Shown in pieces: positions 35,851 through 43,278 of a stretch of 64,000 nucleotides of DNA. Numbering within the stretch: position 1 is the stretch's first letter; each line of letters starts with the position of its first letter. Below the pieces are notes generated by a model. It saw nothing but the letters and a program-made list of their open reading frames with translations, was not told the origin of the DNA and did not search any database. Position numbers and translations under genes: made by a program. The DNA is from BPGX01 sp037447455 (lineage in GTDB: Bacteria; Bacteroidota; Bacteroidia; B-17B0; Aurantibacillaceae). The DNA lies in contig JBBIGQ010000004.1 in the NCBI GenBank assembly GCA_037447455.1, positions 1-64,000 on the forward strand, in the 5' to 3' direction.

Positions 35851-36579
35851 TTACTTGCGTGCCAAATAAATCGTAGCAATACCTGATGTTAAAGGATAAT
35901 ATTCACAACTCTTAAATCCTTTTGAAATTATATTATCACAAAAATTTCTATACTGCGGAAATGATGCCACACTGTTAGGTAAATAATCGTATGCTTTTTT
36001 ATCACCTGTCAAAATCCACGCTATAATTGGTAATATAAACCTGAAATAAAAATTGTACAATCCTCTTACCAATTTATTTTGCGGTAAAGTAAATTCAAGA
36101 ATCAACAACACACCATTTTCTTTCAACACCCGATACATTTCTTCTAATCCTTTTTGATAATTCTCAAAATTACGGATACCAAATGAAATCGTTACAGCAT
36201 TAAAAGTATTGTCTGCAAATGACAAATTCTCTCCATCTTCTTGTTTGAATTCTATAATATGATTAAGATGTCTAGCATTAATTTTCTTTTGTGCAATGTG
36301 CAACATTCTTTCTGCATAATCTGCAGCAATAATTTTTTCTGGTTGCAATTGTGTCAAAGCAATCGCCAGATCGCCTGTACCAGTTGCTAAATCTAAAATA
36401 TATTTAGGTTGCAATGGTTTTAATTTTTCAATACATTTTTTTCTCCAATAATAATGCACGCCAAAAGATAAAACTGAGTTAGCTAAGTCGTACTTATGAG
36501 AAATGTTATTAAACATTTCTCTCACTTGATATTTTTTGGACTTTTCTTTGTTATACGGCTTTACTTCCTGTATGTTCAT
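35851..36579 (-). CDS. ubiE: Demethylmenaquinone methyltransferase (MenG/UbiE)
   Basis: A 242-residue SAM-dependent methyltransferase that makes menaquinone. The SAM site ILDLATGTGDLAIAL is near residue 62, followed by IIAADYAERML and the family motif VTISFGIRNFENYQKGL near 133, with GVLLILEF. Menaquinone is the likely product, as Bacteroidota lack ubiquinone. The start overlaps the kinase gene stop by four bases, making it the last gene of an aminotransferase-kinase-menG operon. The same quinone pool would accept electrons from PyrD. Confidence 0.93.
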   Translation of the reverse strand: MNIQEVKPYNKEKSKKYQVREMFNNISHKYDLANSVLSFGVHYYWRKKCIEKLKPLQPKYILDLATGTGDLAIALTQLQPEKIIAADYAERMLHIAQKKINARHLNHIIEFKQEDGENLSFADNTFNAVTISFGIRNFENYQKGLEEMYRVLKENGVLLILEFTLPQNKLVRGLYNFYFRFILPIIAWILTGDKKAYDYLPNSVASFPQYRNFCDNIISKGFKSCEYYPLTSGIATIYLARK

Positions 36580-37592
36580 TTCACAAAATCTAATTCTAAT
36601 GCTTCTTCTAACAATCTATTTTTATCTATCGGGACTACCCCAACTTCTTCGCACACTAATCCACCTGCCAAGTTGGACAAAGCCGCTGTTAAAAAAGGAT
36701 CACATTGCATTGCTTCGCAGAGTGCAGCTACACTGATAACGGTATCGCCCGCCCCACTCACATCCGCAATTTTCCGAATATGTGCAGGTATATGAATTTT
36801 TGAAGTTCTGGTATTCATGATTACTCCTTTATCGGCTAATGTAACCAACACTGCATTTAATTTTTGCTTTACTCTAAAACTGCTTACAATTTTCTGCAAA
36901 TCATTAATTGATAATTCATCCGTATCTAATTTTAATCCTTCTTTGAGCTCCTTCAAATTGGGTTTAAAAATGGTTACATTTTTATATGCATGAAAATTTC
37001 TCTTTTTAGGATCCACGCAAATAGGAATATTCTTTTGCTTTGCCAATTCAACAACTTTTTGAATCAGTTTCGGTGTAATAAGCCCTTTATTGTAATCTTC
37101 AAAAATGATCACATCAATTTTATCGTGGTGAATGATGTAATTGATAAGTGTCAATAAGTTTTGTGTTTCGCTCGTACTAATATCTTCTTCTGATTCTTCA
37201 TCTATTCGTACCAAATGATGTTTATTTCCAATTACTCTTGTTTTAATAGTAGTCGGGCGATTTCGAGATTTCAAAATACCTTTAGGACTCAATTTTTGTT
37301 TTTTCAATAATTCCAAAAAAGCATTGCCTTCCATATCCGCACCAATCACAGAACATAAAATTGGATTAGCACCCATTGCCTGCACATTCAAAGCCACATT
37401 TGCCGCTCCGCCTAATCGCATTTCTTTTTTTTCTACCGAAACTATAGGCACAGGTGCTTCCGGCGATAATCTATTCACCTTTCCCCACACATAATTATCA
37501 ATCATCACATCGCCAATTATCAATACATTCAAATTATTAAACGAACGAAACAATTCTCTAAGATGTTCTTTTTTGATGCTGAACTTTTTCAT
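36576..37592 (-). CDS. D-glycero-beta-D-manno-heptose-7-phosphate kinase domain protein (RfaE1-like)
   Basis: A 338-residue PfkB-family kinase. The N-terminal IGDVMIDNYVWGKVNRLSPEAPVPIV is the RfaE/HldE kinase signature, followed by GGAANVALNVQAMGA, DPKKRNF near 189 and the catalytic-base motif GAGDTVISVAAL near 288. It adds the 1-phosphate to heptose-7-phosphate in ADP-heptose synthesis for the LPS core. The nucleotidyltransferase half of HldE is absent, so it is the single-domain form. It overlaps menG by four bases and follows the aminotransferase gene by four. Confidence 0.9.
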   Translation of the reverse strand: MKKFSIKKEHLRELFRSFNNLNVLIIGDVMIDNYVWGKVNRLSPEAPVPIVSVEKKEMRLGGAANVALNVQAMGANPILCSVIGADMEGNAFLELLKKQKLSPKGILKSRNRPTTIKTRVIGNKHHLVRIDEESEEDISTSETQNLLTLINYIIHHDKIDVIIFEDYNKGLITPKLIQKVVELAKQKNIPICVDPKKRNFHAYKNVTIFKPNLKELKEGLKLDTDELSINDLQKIVSSFRVKQKLNAVLVTLADKGVIMNTRTSKIHIPAHIRKIADVSGAGDTVISVAALCEAMQCDPFLTAALSNLAGGLVCEEVGVVPIDKNRLLEEALELDFVK

Positions 37593-37596
37593 TTTT

Positions 37597-38790
37597 TTAT
37601 TGTAATTTATAAATCGCTGATTTAATCTGGCTCAATGCTTTTTCAAGCGAAGTTTCTGATGCAGCATAAGATATTCGCACATAATTATCATCTCCGAATG
37701 CCCCCCCCGGCACCAACGATACTTTCGCTTCCTCTAATAAATAAAAACATAAATCTGTACCATTCTTTATTTCTTTCCCTTCATAATGTTTTCCAAATAA
37801 TCCTGAGACATCAACAAATACATAGAATGCGCCCTCCGGGATATTAAATTTAATACCTTGTATTTCTTTCAATTTTTCGATTACTAAATCTCTGCGCTTC
37901 TTAAATGCTTCAACCATCGGCATAACATAAGTTTTTACATCTATCTCCATTGCTTTATGCATCGCCTTCTGAGTAATGCTGCTCGTTGCCGAAGTAAATT
38001 GTCCCTGCATTTTATCACAGGTCTGTGCTAACCATTTTGGACCGGCTAAAATTCCACCTCTCCATCCAGTCATTGCAAAACCCTTAGAAACCCCATTAAT
38101 TACAGCCACTCTGTCCTTCATACTTTCAAATTGAGCAATACTATAATGTTTTCCAACATAATTAATGTGCTCGTAAATTTCATCACTGATAACAAAAATA
38201 TCCGGATGTTTTTCCAAAACTTTTTCCCACGCTTCTAACTCTTCTTTTGAATACACGCTTCCTGTAGGATTACAGGGCGAACTAAAAATAATTAATTTCG
38301 TTTTAGACGTAATGTATTTTTCTAAAACATCTGCAGTTACCTTAAAGTTTGTTTTTATATCTGTTTTAATAATTACGGGCTTTGCATCAATAAGTTTCAA
38401 AAATTCCACATAAGTCACCCAGTATGGCGATGGTACAATGACTTCATCGCCCGGATTTAGTAGACACAAATAAGCATTGGCAATGCTTTGTTTAGCACCT
38501 GTAGAAACCACTATTTGTTCCGGAGTAAATTCTAAGTTGTTATCTCTCTTAAACTTTTTACAAATGGCTTGTCTTAATTCCAAATAACCAGACACGGCCG
38601 TATAATGTGTAAAATTATTCTGAATGGCTTCAATGGCAGCTTGCTTGATGGGCTCTGGTGTATCAAAGTCCGGTTCTCCTAAACTTAAATTAATCACTTC
38701 AATTCCTTGTTGAGATAACTCTCTACTTCTTCTGGACATTCCAATAGTCAGAGGTTCTTCAATACTTTGAACACGTTTAGATGGTTCCAT
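37597..38790 (-). CDS. Pyridoxal-phosphate aspartate-type aminotransferase (class I/II)
   Basis: A 397-residue PLP enzyme of the aminotransferase class I gamma (AspC-like, AAT I) group. The N-terminus carries INLSLGEPDFDTP, the PLP anchor region SSPCNPTGSVYSKEEL is near 168, the DEIYEHINY Asp/Tyr pair is near 202, the PLP lysine is in NGVSKGFAMTGWRGG near 238, and a carboxylate-binding Arg is in NYVRISYA near the end. It probably makes aspartate or a related amino acid; exact substrates are not readable. It heads a leftward operon with the heptose kinase and menG. A conserved 15-bp element (38834-38848) lies about 45 bases upstream. Confidence 0.9.
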   Translation of the reverse strand: MEPSKRVQSIEEPLTIGMSRRSRELSQQGIEVINLSLGEPDFDTPEPIKQAAIEAIQNNFTHYTAVSGYLELRQAICKKFKRDNNLEFTPEQIVVSTGAKQSIANAYLCLLNPGDEVIVPSPYWVTYVEFLKLIDAKPVIIKTDIKTNFKVTADVLEKYITSKTKLIIFSSPCNPTGSVYSKEELEAWEKVLEKHPDIFVISDEIYEHINYVGKHYSIAQFESMKDRVAVINGVSKGFAMTGWRGGILAGPKWLAQTCDKMQGQFTSATSSITQKAMHKAMEIDVKTYVMPMVEAFKKRRDLVIEKLKEIQGIKFNIPEGAFYVFVDVSGLFGKHYEGKEIKNGTDLCFYLLEEAKVSLVPGGAFGDDNYVRISYAASETSLEKALSQIKSAIYKLQ

Positions 38791-38833
38791 TTTTTTGGTG
38801 GTAAATTAAACAAAAATTTTTCAGTTGATTAAC

Positions 38834-38848
38834 TTGCACGTTCAACTT
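38834..38848. repeat. Left copy of a 15-bp inverted repeat bordering the calcium-transport module
   Basis: TTGCACGTTCAACTT here is the exact reverse complement of AAGTTGAACGTGCAA at 43189-43203, 4.34 kb away. The core TTGCACGTTCAA is itself nearly palindromic (10 of 12 positions), so it may instead be a regulator site, in the same orientation before the aminotransferase and the POT gene. Confidence 0.6.
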
Positions 38849-38911
38849 CAAATTTTAGGGAAAACTTCTTCTTCCAATTGTTTAATAAAAATTGATTTGA
38901 AGATAAATGAG

Positions 38912-38919
38912 TACATTTG
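38912..38919 (+). promoter_or_regulatory. -7 box of the P-type ATPase leader promoter
   Basis: TACATTTG matches TAnnTTTG exactly. A TTG at 38892-38894 is 17 bases upstream, slightly short of the usual 19-21. Transcription would begin near 38926, just before the stem of the leader, giving a leader of about 180 nt. Confidence 0.5.
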
Positions 38920-38936
38920 CATCTCATAAGAAAATT

Positions 38937-39043
38937 ATTTTTCAGGTATCTTATTCTGAGAGGCAAAGGAAGTCAGAAAAGGAAGGAAGATTTTTTTCTT
39001 ACTCTTTGGGGGGTGAAAACAGCTTGTGATATACCTGAAAAAT
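38937..39043 (+). ncRNA. Candidate structured 5' leader (possible riboswitch) of the cation ATPase
   Basis: A 13-bp perfect inverted repeat, ATTTTTCAGGTAT (38937-38949) and ATACCTGAAAAAT (39031-39043), closes an 81-base region. Inside, CAAAG (38964-38968) can pair with CTTTG (39004-39008), and AAGA/TCTT arms lie in between. The position, between a -7 box and the ATPase start, fits a cis-acting regulatory RNA. I compared it by memory with yybP-ykoY (Mn2+), SAM, TPP and lysine riboswitch motifs and could not match their conserved loops. Ligand unknown. The repeat could also be a DNA element. Confidence 0.5.
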
Positions 39044-39107
39044 CATGACAAATTATACTTTGATAAAATACAAAAGTAGTAAATTGAAAATTAAAAGATA
39101 AAATTTC

Positions 39108-41702
39108 ATGAAAACTAAGAGATATTACCAGATGAGTATTGAGGAAATAATGAAGTATTTTGAAACTTCATTAGAAGGTTTGAGTTATCAAGAAGTTGAA
39201 AAAAGAAAATTAAAGTATGGGAAAAATGAATTAGAGGATAAAAAGCAGCTTTCAGCTTTTCAAGTGTTTCTTAGGCAGTTTAAGGATGTGATGATTTTCA
39301 TCTTAATGGTAGCAGCTATTGTTTCATTTTTGATTGGGGATGTAAAAGATAGTTTGATAATTTTAATAATTGTTCTTTTAAATGGAATTATCGGATTTAT
39401 TCAAGAATATCGTGTGGAGAAAGCTATTCGTTTATTAAAGAAAATGGCGGAAACTGTTACCATGATGAGGCGAGAAAATAAAATTGTTGTTTTGCCAGCT
39501 AGCGAACTAGTGCCGGGCGATGTAGTAATATTGGAAGCTGGAATGCAAGTTCCGGCAGATATCCGATTAATTAAGGTTTTCAACCTACGGGTAAATGAAG
39601 CATCCTTATCAGGAGAGTCCAATGAAATTGAAAAAACAATTTTTCCATTAGAAAATGAAAATTTAATGGTAGGTGATAGAAAAAATATGGTTTTCAAAAA
39701 TACTTTAATTACATATGGAAGGGGTGAAGGGATAGTAGTAGCTACTGGAATGCAAACTGAAATGGGGAAAATTGCAAAAATGTTAGAGGTAGAAGATACG
39801 CAAACTCCATTACAAAAACGTTTAAAGGAATTTGGAAAGAAATTGACTTGGGTAGTTTTGTTTGTCTGTGGGGTGATATATTTTGTAGGCGTGTTACGAG
39901 GTGAGAATCCAGTGCAAATGTTATTGACTTCTATTTCTGTAGCAGTGGCGGCAATACCGGAGGCACTTCCAGCAGTCATAACAATTTCACTAGCAATAGG
40001 TGCCAGACGAATGGTAAAAAAGAAGGCATTAATTCGTAAACTTGTTGCAGTTGAAACATTAGGTTCAGTTACATGTATATGTTCTGATAAAACCGGTACT
40101 ATTACACAGAATAAAATGAAAGTAACGGATGTATGGAACAATATTTTAGATAAAAAAATATTAATGGATTTACCTATTGATGTTGATAATCTTTTTCATA
40201 TAGCAATGTCTTTGAATCATGATGTTCGGAAAAAAAATCAAAATCATGAACATTATGAACTAACGGGTGATTCCACCGAAATTGCAATTATTGAGTATTT
40301 ATTGGAAAATAACAAGGACGTTTTTGGGAACATGATAAAATTTCCAAGAACAAATGAGATACCATTTGATTCAGTGAGAAAAAGAATGACCAGCATACAT
40401 CAATTAAATGGGAAATACTTAGTAATTTGTAAAGGTGCTGTAGAGAGTGTATTAAGTATTTGTGATACCAATGAGAACTTTATTATTGAGAGAGAGGTTG
40501 AGAAATACGCCAGTCAAGGCAAAAGAGTATTGGGATATGCAATAAAAGTAATGGACTATCTGCCAGATTTAGTAGATGTAGATACAATTGAAAGTAACAT
40601 GTATTTTTTGGGAATTATCGCTATGATTGATCCACCAAGGGAAGAAGTAGTAGATGCTATTCAAAGATGTTATGAGGCAGGTATTATACCTATTATGATT
40701 ACGGGTGATCACCGTTTAACGGCTGAATATGTTGCAAAACAAGTTGGTATTATTAAAAATAAAAATGATAAAGTAATAAATGGCGCTGAGTTGGAAAAAA
40801 TGAATGAAGAAGAATTTGAAAAAGAGGTAGAAACGATAAAAGTATATAGTCGTGTTTCTCCTGAACAGAAATTAAAAATTATCAAAGCACTACAAAAGAA
40901 AAAACATTTTGTAGCCATGACAGGAGATGGTGTAAACGATGCACCAGCATTAAAACAAGCAAATATAGGGGTGGCAATGGGTATTACAGGGACAGATGTA
41001 TCAAAGGAAGCAGCTCACATGATTTTGCTTGATGATAATTTTGTTACTATTGTAGATGCTGTAAAAGAAGGAAGAAGGATTTACGACAATATTAGAAAGT
41101 TTATTAGATATACAATGACCAGTAATAGTGGTGAAATTTGGGCGATATTTTTAGCTCCATTATTTGGATTGCCAATACCATTGTTACCTATTCATATATT
41201 ATGGATAAATTTAGTAACTGATGGTTTACCGGGACTGGCCTTGTCAGCAGAACCGGCTGAAAAGAATATTTTAAAACGCCCACCAAGAAAACATGATGAG
41301 GGAATATTTTCAGATGGTATGGGAATACAAATTATATGGATAGGACTTTTAATGGGGGTGATTTGTATTGTTAGTGAGTACTTGTTTTTAGATAAATCTA
41401 CTGAAAAGTGGAGAACTATAGTTTTTATGGTATTATGTTTATCGCAAATGGGAAATGTACTAGCAATTCGTAATGAGACAGAATCAATTTTCAATATTGG
41501 TTTCTTATCTAATAAACAATTATTATTTGCTGTAATTTTTACTCTTTTATTACAACTAATGATTGTATATGTTCCATTTTTACAAGATATTTTTAAGACA
41601 GATGCATTAAGTTTTACGGAGTTAACTTTTGTAATATTCATGTCTAGTATAGTGTTTATCGCTATTGAGATAGAAAAAATGTATAAAAGCCATAAAATCT
41701 AA
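39108..41702 (+). CDS. P-type cation ATPase, PacL/PMR1-like Ca2+ (or Mn2+) transporter
   Basis: An 864-residue P2-type ATPase. The N-terminal cation ATPase domain (about 1-70) is followed by the A-domain loop (NEASLSGESNEIEK near 163; the usual TGES reads SGES), M4 with AAIPEALPAV at 282-291, the phosphorylated Asp327 in CSDKTGTIT, MTGDGVNDAPALKQ near 605, and M6 with HILWINLVTDGLPGLAL. PEALP plus N-x-x-x-D in M6 fit Ca2+- or Mn2+-pumps. It begins behind a structured leader and is followed three bases later by a CaCA exchanger. By eye the coding strand is poorer in C than neighbouring genes. Confidence 0.9.
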   Translation: MKTKRYYQMSIEEIMKYFETSLEGLSYQEVEKRKLKYGKNELEDKKQLSAFQVFLRQFKDVMIFILMVAAIVSFLIGDVKDSLIILIIVLLNGIIGFIQEYRVEKAIRLLKKMAETVTMMRRENKIVVLPASELVPGDVVILEAGMQVPADIRLIKVFNLRVNEASLSGESNEIEKTIFPLENENLMVGDRKNMVFKNTLITYGRGEGIVVATGMQTEMGKIAKMLEVEDTQTPLQKRLKEFGKKLTWVVLFVCGVIYFVGVLRGENPVQMLLTSISVAVAAIPEALPAVITISLAIGARRMVKKKALIRKLVAVETLGSVTCICSDKTGTITQNKMKVTDVWNNILDKKILMDLPIDVDNLFHIAMSLNHDVRKKNQNHEHYELTGDSTEIAIIEYLLENNKDVFGNMIKFPRTNEIPFDSVRKRMTSIHQLNGKYLVICKGAVESVLSICDTNENFIIEREVEKYASQGKRVLGYAIKVMDYLPDLVDVDTIESNMYFLGIIAMIDPPREEVVDAIQRCYEAGIIPIMITGDHRLTAEYVAKQVGIIKNKNDKVINGAELEKMNEEEFEKEVETIKVYSRVSPEQKLKIIKALQKKKHFVAMTGDGVNDAPALKQANIGVAMGITGTDVSKEAAHMILLDDNFVTIVDAVKEGRRIYDNIRKFIRYTMTSNSGEIWAIFLAPLFGLPIPLLPIHILWINLVTDGLPGLALSAEPAEKNILKRPPRKHDEGIFSDGMGIQIIWIGLLMGVICIVSEYLFLDKSTEKWRTIVFMVLCLSQMGNVLAIRNETESIFNIGFLSNKQLLFAVIFTLLLQLMIVYVPFLQDIFKTDALSFTELTFVIFMSSIVFIAIEIEKMYKSHKI

Positions 41703-41705
41703 TAT

Positions 41706-42704
41706 ATGATCGATTCAACATTATTATACTTAACAGGATTTGTTGGATGTACTATACTAATTTTTAACTCTGGCAAGAAACTTGTTAAGTATGGAGATAA
41801 AATAGCGGAATTCACGGGACTTGGAAGGGCATGGATAGGATTGATTTTAATGGCTTCTATTACCTCTCTTCCAGAACTCATAACAGGTATTAGTTCTGTT
41901 ACATACGTTGATTCTCCCGACTTAGCTACGGGAGATGTTTTAGGAAGCTGTATGTTCAATATGTTAATACTTTCGCTAATGGACGCGAGAATTAAAAGAC
42001 CTCTTATGTCATTAGTAAAAAGTAGTCATTTATTGGCTGGTTTGTATGGAATAATTTTAGTTTCAATTACTGGTCTGGCGATTTTAATAAATGATAAAAT
42101 CCCCACAATATTTAATATCAGTGTTTTTTCATTAGTGATAATTATTGTCTATATTGTTACTATATATCACATTTATTTATTTGACAAAAGAATTAACGAA
42201 AATGATAAAATAAATGAGTCCATACTTACCAAGGATTCAATAAATACTATTTTAATTAAGTATGTCTTGAATGTTGTTGTAGTAGCAATATCTGCAATTT
42301 TTTTACCTTACTTTGGTGAAAAATTGTCAACAGAATGGGGAGTAAGTAAAACATTCTTTGGAACACTGTTTATCGCCACTTCAACTTCGTTCCCAGAGTT
42401 ATCCGTATCGTTTATTTCTATTAGGATGAAATTATATGATATTACAGTTGGTAATTTGTTGGGAAGTAATTTATTTAATATTTTTATTCTGGCTGTTGAT
42501 GATTTCTTCTATACGAAAGATGCGTTGTTTAATGTTATAGAGAAAAATCATTTAATATCTGTAGTTACGACTGTAATTATGATAGCAATGGCTGGTATTG
42601 GCATTCTTGTCAAATCTACCAGAAAAATATGGTTATTAAGTTTAGATACTTTCTTGATTTTATTTTTATATGTAATGTTGGTTATAGCATTATCTGTTTT
42701 TTGA
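41706..42704 (+). CDS. CaCA-family Na+/Ca2+ (or H+/Ca2+) exchanger
   Basis: A 332-residue membrane protein with about ten spans and the two characteristic alpha-repeats: LILMASITSLPELITGIS near residues 47-64 with GDVLGSCMFNMLIL after it, and FIATSTSFPELSVSFIS near 220-236 with VGNLLGSNLFNIFIL. The Glu in each SxPEL motif is the cation ligand. The first repeat has ITSLPEL where GTSLPEL is more common. Members expel Ca2+ in exchange for Na+ or H+. Starting three bases after the P-type ATPase stop, it forms with it a two-gene calcium (or related cation) export unit. Confidence 0.88.
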   Translation: MIDSTLLYLTGFVGCTILIFNSGKKLVKYGDKIAEFTGLGRAWIGLILMASITSLPELITGISSVTYVDSPDLATGDVLGSCMFNMLILSLMDARIKRPLMSLVKSSHLLAGLYGIILVSITGLAILINDKIPTIFNISVFSLVIIIVYIVTIYHIYLFDKRINENDKINESILTKDSINTILIKYVLNVVVVAISAIFLPYFGEKLSTEWGVSKTFFGTLFIATSTSFPELSVSFISIRMKLYDITVGNLLGSNLFNIFILAVDDFFYTKDALFNVIEKNHLISVVTTVIMIAMAGIGILVKSTRKIWLLSLDTFLILFLYVMLVIALSVF

Positions 42705-42767
42705 AGATGCAATCTTTAAAAATTTACAATAAAATGAGCATATTTATGCAAAAAAATGCGCTTTTAG

Positions 42768-42998
42768 AAAAAGAAAAAATATGTTTTTAATCCACAAACG
42801 TTGCGATATGAGTTAGCAAGGGAATCGGTGTTATCTATTATTGCGAATATTTTTTCTTATTTGTTGACGGGCTTGGGATTTGCTGTATTGACAAAATATG
42901 TAGCGTATAATTTTTTTGACTCACCAAAAGAAAAAGTGTTGAAGAGAGAAATTGAAGTTTTGAGAAATCAATATGAGTTGTTGCAAAATAAAATGTAG
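42768..42998 (+). pseudogene. Truncated N-terminus of an M23-family peptidoglycan peptidase gene
   Basis: The frame reads KKKKYVFNPQTLRYELARE, a membrane segment (about LLTGLGFAVLTKYVAYNF), then FFDSPKEKVLKREIEVL and QYELLQNKM before TAG. This is the start of Bacteroidota M23 metallopeptidases (N-P-x-T-L-x-Y-E, a TM helix, F-DSPKEK, a coiled coil). An in-frame TAG lies directly before the Lys run and no ATG precedes it, while the coiled coil, Zn site and LytM domain are missing after the stop. About 76 residues remain. No continuation was found in the other two frames downstream, so it is a fragment left by a rearrangement, not a small gene. Confidence 0.75.
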
Positions 42999-43016
42999 GT
43001 TCAATTTACAAGTTTT

Positions 43017-43030
43017 ACACTTTAAAGTGT
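43017..43030. repeat. Perfect 14-bp palindrome
   Basis: ACACTTTAAAGTGT is its own reverse complement. It lies 18 bases after the stop of the M23 remnant, with no T run after it, so it is more like a protein-binding site than a terminator. Confidence 0.4.
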
Positions 43031-43188
43031 CTGAAAATCTTGGATTTTTTAGAGAAAGAAGGAATATTGAATAAATTCTTTTCTCCTTTCCCTTGATTGG
43101 ATAGGTATTTCGCTTGTAGGTATAAATATATGCATTTATCCAAATTAATTTGAAAAAAGAAACATTAACAAAAAAGTGTCAAACTTAA

Positions 43189-43203
43189 AAGTTGAACGTG
43201 CAA
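43189..43203. repeat. Right copy of the 15-bp inverted repeat
   Basis: AAGTTGAACGTGCAA, the exact reverse complement of 38834-38848. It lies 76-90 bases before the POT transporter ATG. No matching target-site duplication was found just outside the two copies. Confidence 0.6.
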
Positions 43204-43278
43204 TAGAATTTTCAAGTAAAAACATTGTATTTGGTTTTAAGTTTTTTTTTATGCTATTTTGTGGCAAAACGAGTTATT

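Larger units (their letters stand above)
38791..39107. other. Divergent intergenic region with border repeat, promoter and structured leader
   Basis: 317 bp without a gene. It contains the left copy of a 15-bp inverted repeat (38834-38848), a -7 box (38912-38919) and a large stem-loop leader (38937-39043) before the ATPase ATG at 39108. The bases from the end of the stem to the ATG (39044-39107) are A-rich with no clear hairpin. Confidence 0.6.
42705..43278. other. 574-bp region with a gene remnant, a palindrome and the right border repeat
   Basis: Between the exchanger and the POT transporter there is no intact gene. It holds an M23-peptidase N-terminal remnant (42768-42998), a perfect 14-bp palindrome ACACTTTAAAGTGT (43017-43030), a loose GA-rich/CT-rich hairpin (about 43054-43090) and the right copy of the 15-bp inverted repeat (43189-43203). 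This is the probable right edge of the inserted module. Confidence 0.6.

Noticed and set aside
38937..39043. Assigning the ATPase leader to the yybP-ykoY (Mn2+) or SAM riboswitch
   Set aside because: The gene context suits yybP-ykoY and the bases after the 5' arm (CTTATTCTGAGAGGC) recall the S-box, but the conserved GGGGAGUA loop, the later S-box core and the second conserved loops are missing. Left unassigned.
38937..39043. Treating the 107-bp element as a MITE
   Set aside because: Although it has 13-bp inverted ends, no target-site duplication flanks it and its position between promoter and gene fits a leader better.
39401..40141. 246-residue open frame antisense to the P-type ATPase
   Set aside because: It lies wholly within conserved ATPase motifs, has no recognisable domain and no start context.
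42801..42998. A real 65-residue gene starting at TTG
   Set aside because: The homology to M23 peptidases begins upstream of this TTG, and the frame lacks a start codon, so it is a remnant.
43225..43278. Upstream-extended start for the POT transporter
   Set aside because: The extension begins with TTG and adds a hydrophobic stretch before the conserved N-terminus; ATG 43279 fits the family.
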